Shown: piece after piece, positions 44,773 through 50,282 of the stretch
Layout of the letters: each line of letters starts with the position of its first letter
How positions within the stretch are numbered: the stretch's first letter is position 1
Assembly (NCBI GenBank): GCA_964531335.1
Contig: CAZHEV010000017.1
Location: 1-50,282, forward strand
Length of the DNA: 50,282 bases
Origin: CAZHEV01 sp964531335 [NCBI: uncultured bacterium]
GTDB lineage: Bacteria > Eisenbacteria > RBG-16-71-46 > CAZHEV01
Direction of reading: 5' to 3'
Made by a program: the position numbers and the translations under genes
Notes under the pieces: model-generated
Told to the model about the DNA's origin: nothing
Database searches by the model: none
Seen by the model: only the letters and a program-made list of their open reading frames with translations

Positions 44773-45186
44773 CTACCTTCCCGCGCTTGGCTTTCTTGAA
44801 GCTGAGGAGTTGTTCCGCCCGGATGAACGCGCCGCCAGCGTGTGCGCAACGCTCCTCTTGACCTCGTCGACCTTGAAGGGCTTTGAGAAGAACTCCACCG
44901 CCCCGGCCTTTTTCGCGGCCGAAAGAGCATCCTGAGAACCGGACGCGGTGATTACTATCGAAGGGATGCTTCTTCTGATGGAGAGCTTCTGGAGCAGCTC
45001 AACGCCGTTCATGCCGGGCAGGTGCACGTCGGTGATTATCAGGTCGCACTTCCTGCCTTTCAGAAAGCGAAGGGCCGCCTCGGAGCTGGCCACCGCCTTT
45101 ATGCTGTAGCCGTCCTCCGCGAGCCCCTCGGAAAGAGCGAACGCCGTGGCCCTCTCGTTCTCCACTATCAAGAGTTTGTTCTTCAT
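44773..45186 (-). CDS. single-domain receiver with altered acidic site
   Basis: A 137-residue receiver. The phospho-acceptor D53 (IITDVHLPG), T80 and K102 (SKPF) are present, but the metal-binding acidic pair is replaced by E9-N10 (LLIVENER) instead of D-D. The last 20 residues are Ser/Arg-rich. Such changes usually weaken Mg2+-dependent phosphorylation and may give a phospho-independent or weakly phosphorylated regulator. The ATG has AGGTGA upstream. It heads the run that continues into the region-4 protein and the sigma factor. Confidence 0.88.
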   Translation of the reverse strand: MKNKLLIVENERATAFALSEGLAEDGYSIKAVASSEAALRFLKGRKCDLIITDVHLPGMNGVELLQKLSIRRSIPSIVITASGSQDALSAAKKAGAVEFFSKPFKVDEVKRSVAHTLAARSSGRNNSSASRKPSAGR

Positions 45187-45583
45187 GCCGTCTCACCTTT
45201 GTTGAGTGCATCCGCAACTGAAGTCCGACAACCGACTCGGCTGGGTCATATCGCAAGGCCCATGCCATGGGCCCGTCGGGCCGGGCCGACGAGACCGTCG
45301 CCGGACTCGCGCTCGTAATCCATGAATTTGCAATAAGTTGAGATGCTCACTGGGGGCAAAGGCGCCGGCTGGGGGTGGGTCTAATCGCGCCGGCCGGCTG
45401 ACACTGACCAGTTAGCTGCGGACGGTAATTTGCCGGGCGCAAAGAAAATGGCCGACCCGGGGGATGAGTTCCCCTGGGGGAGCGGCGGCAGGGCGGCGAC
45501 CGCCAGGGGCGAGGCATGACCAGGACGAGGGCCTCGGGGGGATGCGCCCCTTCGCCGGTCCTTCCGAGCATGCCGGCGGGCTG
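45187..45583. other. intergenic region between the sigma-54 regulator and the receiver
   Basis: 397 bases with no coding frame that looks real. Visible are a terminator-like hairpin (45456-45478), an 8-bp palindrome GGCCCATG-C-CATGGGCC (45258-45274) and an adjacent CGTCGG/CCGACG hairpin in the leader of the receiver gene. A GG-N11-GC arrangement resembling a sigma-54 site misses the required spacing by one base. Confidence 0.4.
45456..45478 (-). terminator. terminator candidate after the sigma-54 regulator
   Basis: CCCGGGGG/CCCCTGGG form an 8-bp stem with a 7-nt loop; on the minus strand a T-rich stretch (TTTTCTTT) starts 7 nt beyond it. It lies 105 nt after the regulator stop, so the link is only probable. 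Confidence 0.35.
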
Positions 45584-47065
45584 CTATGAGGGATCCTGCT
45601 TCAGCTTGGTTCGCAGAGTCTGACGGGAGATGCCCAGCGCTTGGGCGGCTCTGGTCTTGTTGTTGTCGCACGCGAGGAGCGCGTGCTCTATGGCGATCCT
45701 CTCGACCTCCGCCAGGGTCATTATCCTTCCCTGTCTGGTTATCCGCTCTTCGACCTCCGACGCCGAAGAGACCACGGAGTCGGTGAGCAGCTCGCGCGGC
45801 AAATGGTCCGCGAGTATAACCTCGTCGCTCTCGAGAAGCATGGCTCTTTCTATTACGTTTCTGAGCTCTCGCACGTTGCCCGGCCAACTGTAAGACGCCA
45901 TGACGTCCAGGGCCTCGGGAGATACTCCGGACACTGTCTTTCTGAGCTCGGCGTTGAACTGGTCTATGAAGCACTTGACCAGGGTGGGCATGTCCTCTTT
46001 TCTTTCCCTGAGAGTCGGAAGCCGCAAGGGAATGACTGTCAGCCTGTAGTAGAGGTCCTCGCGGAAGGTCCCCTCCGCCACGCAACGCCTCAGATCCCTG
46101 TGCGTGGCCGTGATTATCCTGGTCTCGACTTGTATGTCGTTTATGCCGCCGACCCTCTTGAAGCGCTTGGTCTCTATGACCCTCAGGAGCTTGGACTGGA
46201 GCTCGAGGCTCATCTCGCCTATCTCGTCCAGGAATATGGTCCCCCTGTTGGCGAGCTCGAAGAGGCCTTTCTTCGAGGTGTGAGCGTCGGTGAAAGCTCC
46301 CTTCTCGTGACCGAACAGCTCGCTCTCCAGAAGCGCGCTCGGCACCGCGCTGCAATTCACCTCCACGAAGGGAGCGTCCCTCCAGGGGCTGCCGTAATGG
46401 ATCTGGCGTGCGATGAGTTCTTTGCCCGTCCCCGTCTCGCCCTGTATCAGGACCGTGGACCACCCGCGCTCGGATATCTTCTTGACCGCGCCCAGGACCT
46501 TTCTGATCGCCGGGCTATGGCCGAAGACGTAGTCGATCTTGTACTTGCGCTTCTCCTCGTCGCGGAAGTACTCGACCTCCTTCCGCAAGGACGCGTTCGC
46601 CAGGGCGTTGCGTATGACGAGGCGCATGTGATCCAGCTCGAAGGGCTTTCCTATGTAGTTGTAGCAGCCTATCTTCGTGGCCTTGACCGCGTCCTCGAAG
46701 CGACCGTAGGCGGTCATCATTACCACCGTCATGTCCGGATACTCGGTCTTGATCCGCTTGAGTATGGTGAGGCCGTCCTCTCCGGGGAGCCTGAGGTCCA
46801 GAAGCACGACGTCGACGGGCTGGGCCTCCAGAGCTTTAAAGCACTCCGTGCCGTTCTCCGCCTCCATGACCTCGTAGCCGTCCTCTCTCAATCCCTCGGC
46901 AAGGGACCACCTCAGAGACCTCTCATCGTCCACCACCAGTATGGTGCCGGAAGTCACAGTGGCCCGCGCGCCCTCGCCGTCGGAGCCCTCGGCGGCGACC
47001 CCGGCCGGCGCGCCGCCGTCCTCGCGCCGGATCTCCTCATCAGTCGCTTCTACGTCTTTGTCCAT
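45584..47065 (-). CDS. NtrC-family sigma-54-dependent response regulator
   Basis: A 493-residue activator: an unusual 40-residue acidic leader, receiver (41-160, D90), AAA+ domain with Walker A GETGTGK (209-215) and Walker B GTIFLDE, a GAFTDA loop (256-261) in place of GAFTGA, and a C-terminal Fis-type helix-turn-helix (NNKTRAAQALGISRQTLRTK). It overlaps its kinase gene by 26 nt, so the two are a pair. In flagellar systems a GAF/PAS kinase with such a regulator (FlgS/FlgR, FlrB/FlrC) drives sigma-54-dependent middle genes before the FliA tier; the neighbouring FliA and FlgM-like genes fit this, but no target is visible. Confidence 0.95.
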   Translation of the reverse strand: MDKDVEATDEEIRREDGGAPAGVAAEGSDGEGARATVTSGTILVVDDERSLRWSLAEGLREDGYEVMEAENGTECFKALEAQPVDVVLLDLRLPGEDGLTILKRIKTEYPDMTVVMMTAYGRFEDAVKATKIGCYNYIGKPFELDHMRLVIRNALANASLRKEVEYFRDEEKRKYKIDYVFGHSPAIRKVLGAVKKISERGWSTVLIQGETGTGKELIARQIHYGSPWRDAPFVEVNCSAVPSALLESELFGHEKGAFTDAHTSKKGLFELANRGTIFLDEIGEMSLELQSKLLRVIETKRFKRVGGINDIQVETRIITATHRDLRRCVAEGTFREDLYYRLTVIPLRLPTLRERKEDMPTLVKCFIDQFNAELRKTVSGVSPEALDVMASYSWPGNVRELRNVIERAMLLESDEVILADHLPRELLTDSVVSSASEVEERITRQGRIMTLAEVERIAIEHALLACDNNKTRAAQALGISRQTLRTKLKQDPS

Positions 47066-48680
47066 GTCTTTTCTCCACTGGTATCTCGATGACCACTACG
47101 GTCCCCGCGTCGGCGCCCGGCTCGATGAATATCTCCCCCCCGTGCTCCTTGACAATAGATTGCGAGATCGAAAGGCCCAGGCCCGTGCCCTTCGACTTGG
47201 TCGTAAAGAAAGGGTCGAACACCCGCGAAGAGTGCTCCTCGGCCACGCCGCACCCGGTATCCTCTATCTCCAGCCTGAGAAATCCGGCCCTGACGCTCCG
47301 GCTCGTCCTGGGCGGCCCGTCCGTGGCCCGGCGCCCCCTCCTTCTGCGGGTGAGCTCGCGCTCGACGCATGAGGCACGGAACTCCAGGGTCCCTCCCCCT
47401 TGCATCGCCTGCAAGGAGTTGTGCGACAGGTTGAGCAGAACCTGGATCATCTGATCGGGATCGATGAAGATCTCGGGGAGTCCCTCGGGCCAGCGAAGTA
47501 TGACCTCGACGCCCTGCTCGCGCGCTTGCTCGCCGACCAGCCCGACCGCCTTGTCCACGCACTCGCGCATGCTGCATCGCGAGAGCTTGGGCCTGCCCGG
47601 GCGGGAGAACTGGAGCAGGTTCGCTATTATCTTGTCCAGCCTGGAGACCTCCTCCAGTATCGTGTCCAAGAACTTTATCTTGCCGGTATCGTCTCCGAGC
47701 CGATTCCTCAGCACCTCCGCGCAGGTGCCTATCCCGGCCAGGGGATTTCTTATCTCGTGGGCTACGCCGGCCGAGAGCTCGCCGAGGTACGCCAGCCTCT
47801 CCTTGCGCTGCATCTGCTCCTGGAGGCGCTTGGTCTCGGTCAGGTCGGAGAATATAGCCAGCGCGCCTCCCACGGACCCGTCGTCCTTCGCGATCCGGGA
47901 CAGATGGAGGCTCACGGGTATCAACTTCTCGTCCGATCTGAGTATGCCCACCTCCGTCTCGCCCGCCGCGCCACCGAGCGCGCCGCGCAGCAAGTCTTCT
48001 CCTGCGGCCCCGGAACGAAGCACGCCCGCGCAGTCTCTGCCCACAACGTGCCGGGCCTCGAAGCCGAGTATCTTCTCGGCGGCGGCGTTGAAATAGGTGA
48101 CTATTCCCTTGTCGTCCACCGCCACCAAGCCGCTGCTCATGCTGCGCAGTATCCCCTCGATGAGGCTGGTGAGCTGGACGAGGTCCTCGATGAGATTGGC
48201 ATTGGCCAGGCTCTCGGATACAACCGCCTTGACGGTTCGAAGAAGCGGAGGGGGCCCTTCGGAGCCCTGAGATACGCCGGGCCTGCCCGCGACCGCGAGC
48301 ACGCCGAACAGGCGATCCCGCCGTTCAAGCGGAATGCAGTACAGGTCGGAGCCCAGGGACACTCTGGTCCGGAGCCCTTCGGATAGGGGTATTTTCGTAG
48401 GATCGTCCCCGGCCAGCGACTCGAGATCCCGCGAGGACAGCCACGTCCTCACCTCGTCGATCACGGCCGCGTCCATGCCGTTCGATGCCTTGAGATCGAG
48501 CCCGCCTCCCTCTCCGCGGAGCAGGAAGGCGTATCCTTGGACCTCCAGATCCGCGAGCACGGACTCTCCCAGGGAGCTCAGAAGACGGCGCATCCCGGGA
48601 GCGGTCCCGAGGGCCTCTCCCACTTCCCTGAGAAGCGCAAGGCTGTGAAGTCGATCGCCGGCAACGGGCATAGATGTCAT
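47040..48680 (-). CDS. GAF-PAS sensor histidine kinase
   Basis: A 546-residue soluble kinase: an N-terminal GAF-like domain (about 10-165), PAS (about 172-285), HisKA with H308 in AHEIRNPLAG and HATPase_c (NLSHNSLQAM, DTGCGVA, GTGLGLSI). An insertion of about 35 charged residues lies between the N and G1 boxes. No membrane segment is present. It shares its last 26 nt with the regulator gene. The start may be ATG 48680 or the in-frame ATG 48671; neither has a strong ribosome site. Confidence 0.93.
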   Translation of the reverse strand: MTSMPVAGDRLHSLALLREVGEALGTAPGMRRLLSSLGESVLADLEVQGYAFLLRGEGGGLDLKASNGMDAAVIDEVRTWLSSRDLESLAGDDPTKIPLSEGLRTRVSLGSDLYCIPLERRDRLFGVLAVAGRPGVSQGSEGPPPLLRTVKAVVSESLANANLIEDLVQLTSLIEGILRSMSSGLVAVDDKGIVTYFNAAAEKILGFEARHVVGRDCAGVLRSGAAGEDLLRGALGGAAGETEVGILRSDEKLIPVSLHLSRIAKDDGSVGGALAIFSDLTETKRLQEQMQRKERLAYLGELSAGVAHEIRNPLAGIGTCAEVLRNRLGDDTGKIKFLDTILEEVSRLDKIIANLLQFSRPGRPKLSRCSMRECVDKAVGLVGEQAREQGVEVILRWPEGLPEIFIDPDQMIQVLLNLSHNSLQAMQGGGTLEFRASCVERELTRRRRGRRATDGPPRTSRSVRAGFLRLEIEDTGCGVAEEHSSRVFDPFFTTKSKGTGLGLSISQSIVKEHGGEIFIEPGADAGTVVVIEIPVEKRHGQRRRSD

Positions 48681-48716
48681 CCGGTCGAGGACCAGGCAGG
48701 GGCTATCCGGAGGGAG

Positions 48717-48745
48717 ATGTTATCACACAAAAGGTCGAGCGTCAA
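48717..48745 (-). promoter_or_regulatory. candidate promoter of the kinase-regulator operon
   Basis: Minus-strand TTGACG (48745-48740) and TAACAT (48722-48717) are 17 nt apart, with a start near 48710 and a leader of about 30 nt before the kinase ATG. The match is 5/6 and 4/6. Confidence 0.45.
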
Positions 48746-48770
48746 AGCGGGCGCGAAGGCAAACGGCGAA

Positions 48771-49028
48771 TCAGTCGCGGCGCGCGCTCAACATGAACAC
48801 CAGCGCTTCGGCTATGGCGCGGCGCACCTCGTCTCGGTCGTAGTAGCCTTCGCTTATTCTCTGCCGGGCCCGGGCGATTCTTTCTTCTCTGTCTGTCTGT
48901 GACATGTCCATAGGTACACGCTCCGGGGAGGTTCTCGGGCCGTCTGCGCTCGCTGACGCCTTTTCGATGGGCGTTATACGCCCCATGGCTCCGGTGCTCC
49001 CGTCTCTGTCCTTTCTTGGCTTGCTCAA
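48771..49028 (-). CDS. FlgM-like anti-sigma-28 protein (probable)
   Basis: An 85-residue protein with a polar, disordered first half and a C-terminal helical part, DREERIARARQRISEGYYD then RDEVRRAIAEALV, that follows the FlgM pattern (a helix, I..G.Y..D, then an IA..L helix). FlgM binds FliA to hold late genes off until a hook is built. The TTG start has GGAGGAG 7 nt upstream. It is encoded 90 nt upstream of the kinase and 4 kb from the FliA-type sigma gene, which supports the call. Short proteins of this composition can match by chance, so certainty is moderate. Confidence 0.5.
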   Translation of the reverse strand: MSKPRKDRDGSTGAMGRITPIEKASASADGPRTSPERVPMDMSQTDREERIARARQRISEGYYDRDEVRRAIAEALVFMLSARRD

Positions 49029-49282
49029 GTGCGCGCTCCTCCCCGTGCTCCCGTCATGCTACCCCCTGGAGCAGAACTTGGCAAGAAGTCGTCCTTGAAC
49101 CGCGGTGGCCCTCACAGCAGGCTCGCTATATAGTTCGTCGCCGAGGGGCCGGTCCTTTAGGGCTGAAAGCCCAGATATGTGTGATACTGCGTAATTTAGC
49201 CCACCTCTTCCATCGCGTGGCTCGCCACAGCCGGACGGGTACCCACAGCCCGCGGCCGTGGATCTCCACCCAGTTTGTATCC

Positions 49283-49464
49283 GTCCGGTGAACACACCGA
49301 GCGATCCGGTAGCGCCAAGAGACGGCAGCAAACGTATGGACGTTAAGGGGTTTGAGGCTCAGGAGGTGTCCGGGCCCGTGCGGCGGCTTCTTCCTGAACC
49401 CGGTTCCCTTCCCTTTGATACGTATCCGTCCCTCGGGAGTTCGGGCAGGGTGTGTTCACCGGAC
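49283..49464. repeat. 16-bp perfect inverted repeat, 150 bp apart
   Basis: GTCCGGTGAACACACC at 49283-49298 recurs as its exact reverse complement at 49449-49464; with a few outer bases the arms extend to about 22 bp with mismatches. They could be ends of a small defunct element or two copies of a dispersed repeat. Confidence 0.6.
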
Positions 49465-49517
49465 AGGTACTGAATACGGTCTAGTTCAGATGGCTCGAAT
49501 ATGCCTGCTTCAATCAC
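49359..49517 (-). other. possible gene remnant with coding-like sequence
   Basis: A minus-strand frame from a GTG (49517) to TGA (49359-49361) reads as plausible protein (VIEAGIFEPSELDRIQYLSG, then EHTLPELPRDGYV and a GREPGSGRSRRTGP tail). The frame stays open upstream of 49517 but there is no ribosome site, so this may be the tail of a disrupted gene. I do not recognise it. Confidence 0.25.
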
Positions 49518-49561
49518 AAGAGTATGACACCAATGATGAAGCAGCTTGAAGCTACGAGGTG

Positions 49562-49691
49562 AATTTGATCCGCCGTTAGGAGAAAGCGAGCATGATTATC
49601 ACGTCCAACAAGAGCTTCCTGGACTGGGCCCGAGATCTTCAACGATCAAGTCCTGGCCACAGCCATCCAGCTACTCATGCGGCCGCTTGAG
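49562..49691 (+). pseudogene. IS21-family IstB ATPase remnant
   Basis: In the plus frame from 49562 the sequence reads NLIRR-stop-EKASMIITSNKSFLDW, then after one extra base (49628) continues as PEIFNDQVLATAIQLLMRPL. This matches the C-terminal half of IstB transposition helper ATPases (a RYEKASMIITSNKSF segment followed by W-EIF-D), with a TAG where a Tyr codon is expected and a +1 frameshift. A short frame upstream (49533-49559, MMKQLEATR) could be the IstB N-terminus, implying an internal deletion. No istA or complete end is seen. Non-functional. Confidence 0.7.
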
Positions 49692-49907
49692 CTTGGGGCG
49701 GCTGAATATCCGAAGGACTGGACCGCCGGACGGGTATGTCATCTGCCGGGGATTCTCCCCGGTCGCCAACACGAGGTACCCGTGATTCAAGCGATTTCCC
49801 GATGTGAGCCCCAAGATAGACGATGTCACCACAAACTTCACAAGATCTCCTGTTCTATCGTCGGTTATCCAGTCCTCTTGACGCCAAACGTTTGCGATCC
49901 CTGTCAT
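49671..49907 (-). CDS. small hypothetical ORF, 3' end formed by the IS remnant
   Basis: A 78-residue frame beginning MTGIANVWRQEDW, with a clear GGGAGG ribosome site 5 nt before its ATG. The body (FVVTSSILGLTSGNRL then GYLVLATGE) looks like a real protein, but the last residues (KLKRPHE) come from sequence complementary to the IstB remnant, so the original gene was probably truncated. It follows the BNR-protein stop by about 60 nt on the same strand. No family is recognised. Confidence 0.4.
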   Translation of the reverse strand: MTGIANVWRQEDWITDDRTGDLVKFVVTSSILGLTSGNRLNHGYLVLATGENPRQMTYPSGGPVLRIFSRPKLKRPHE

Positions 49908-49964
49908 CACAACCTCCCAAATAGCATAAGCCCACACTGCTCGACTAGTGCCAGCAAGACTCTC

Positions 49965-50282
49965 TCAATGGACCTGGCGTGCGCCATACCTGAAGATCCC
50001 GGCCCACGTTCCCGCGTAGAGAGCACCCCGCTCCGAGTCATGGACCAGATCCAGTATTGAGTGATTCGTGACCGTCTGGAGCGTGTCGGCGGTGGCTCCG
50101 TCGTCCCACGTCTCGTAGACCTTGTTGCCGAGCGACGCGAAGAAATGATTCTCCCTGGCGTCGTCAAATGCTATCCGAGACAGTTTTCCGCCGGGAGCCC
50201 AGTCGAAGGTCAGATCCTGCCAGGACTCACCTCCGTCCCTGCTTCGAACGGCGCTACGCGTCGTGCAGACAATGACGTCTAG
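49965..50282 (-). CDS. BNR/Asp-box beta-propeller protein, 3' end
   Basis: A 105-codon open frame enters from the right edge and stops at 49965-49967. It has the Asp-box SRDGGESW (S-x-D-x-G-x-x-W), followed by a second weaker blade (NKVYETWDDGATADTL) and GALYAGTWAGIFRYG, typical of sialidase/YCF48-like beta-propellers in secreted proteins. The N-terminus lies outside the window. It ends abruptly without a sorting domain, next to the decayed region, so truncation is possible. Confidence 0.7.
   Translation of the reverse strand, partial: LDVIVCTTRSAVRSRDGGESWQDLTFDWAPGGKLSRIAFDDARENHFFASLGNKVYETWDDGATADTLQTVTNHSILDLVHDSERGALYAGTWAGIFRYGARQVH

Larger units (their letters stand above)
49029..49964. 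other. decayed region with mobile-element remnants
   Basis: About 940 bases in which no intact gene of normal length is seen. It holds an IS21 IstB remnant (49562-49691), dispersed copies or variants of CCGGACGGGTAC in both orientations (for example 49231-49242, 49277-49288 and 49726-49737), an inverted repeat (49283/49449), a short GGGCT-GAA-AGCCC hairpin (about 49163-49175) of the type common in repeat elements, and short broken reading frames. The base composition is more mixed than in the flanking genes. Confidence 0.6.

Noticed and set aside
45435-45460. sigma-54-like GG..TTTGC on the minus strand
   Set aside because: Spacing between the GG and GC dinucleotides is 11 nt, one too many, and it overlaps a terminator-like structure.
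49016-49291. plus-strand 91-codon frame at the start of the decayed region
   Set aside because: It overlaps the 5' end of the FlgM-like gene, lacks a ribosome site and has no recognisable motif.

Overview
The window is a GC-rich, gene-dense stretch of a bacterial chromosome. Most genes lie on the minus strand, often with 1 to 11 nt overlaps and many GTG and TTG starts. The mix points to a Gram-negative or FCB-like lineage: TolQ/ExbB with ExbD, TatA and TatC, sigma-54 regulators, a secreted subtilase with a FlgD-Ig-like C-terminal domain, a DUF4139 protein, DapL-type lysine synthesis and type III pantothenate kinase. An uncultured phylum near Eisenbacteria, Krumholzibacteriota or Latescibacterota would fit. 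That placement is inference only; there is no rRNA or tRNA gene here.

Left part, 1 to 14.2 kb. The 5' end of a repetitive Lys/Arg-rich protein and a single-domain receiver open the window. Next is a minus-strand operon (about 5844 to 841): ExbB, ExbD, a CPA2 cation/proton antiporter, a PAS histidine kinase and a sigma-54 response regulator, linking a proton channel and an antiporter to a two-component system. A DnaK / DUF1844 / metallo-beta-lactamase-fold group follows. Then comes a small heat-shock gene with a textbook sigma-54 promoter, two tandem CorC/HlyC-type CBS membrane proteins and a conserved-looking unknown membrane protein.

Middle, 14.4 to 34 kb. A plus-strand PpiD/SurA-like foldase faces a long minus-strand housekeeping run: valS, DUF4139, uvrB, nadC, birA, nrdR, tatC, coaX, groEL, dapL, folK, a deoxynucleoside kinase, panB, panC, a GlmU-N-like nucleotidyltransferase, a HIT protein, a LytR_C protein and tatA. 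It serves cofactors (NAD, biotin, CoA, folate), lysine and peptidoglycan precursors, DNA repair, chaperoning and Tat export.

Right part, 34.4 to 49 kb. A secreted subtilase and a multispanning membrane protein with a TPR tail run on the plus strand. Facing them is a minus-strand set joining exopolysaccharide initiation (Gfo/Idh oxidoreductase, polyprenyl-phosphate sugar-1-phosphate transferase) to dense signalling: a receiver-GAF-histidine kinase, a GAF-GGDEF cyclase, a DHp-only protein, a FliA/WhiG sigma factor, a sigma-region-4-only protein, an unusual receiver, a sigma-54 regulator with its GAF-PAS kinase, and a FlgM-like protein. This is the most unusual part of the window. No flagellar structural gene is visible, so it is either the regulatory end of a flagellar locus or a non-flagellar sigma28/c-di-GMP switch.

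Right edge, 49 to 50.3 kb. Decayed DNA holds a frameshifted IS21 IstB remnant, dispersed short repeats and truncated reading frames, then the C-terminal end of a BNR/Asp-box protein. Promoters and terminators listed come from eye matches to consensus and carry correspondingly low confidence.
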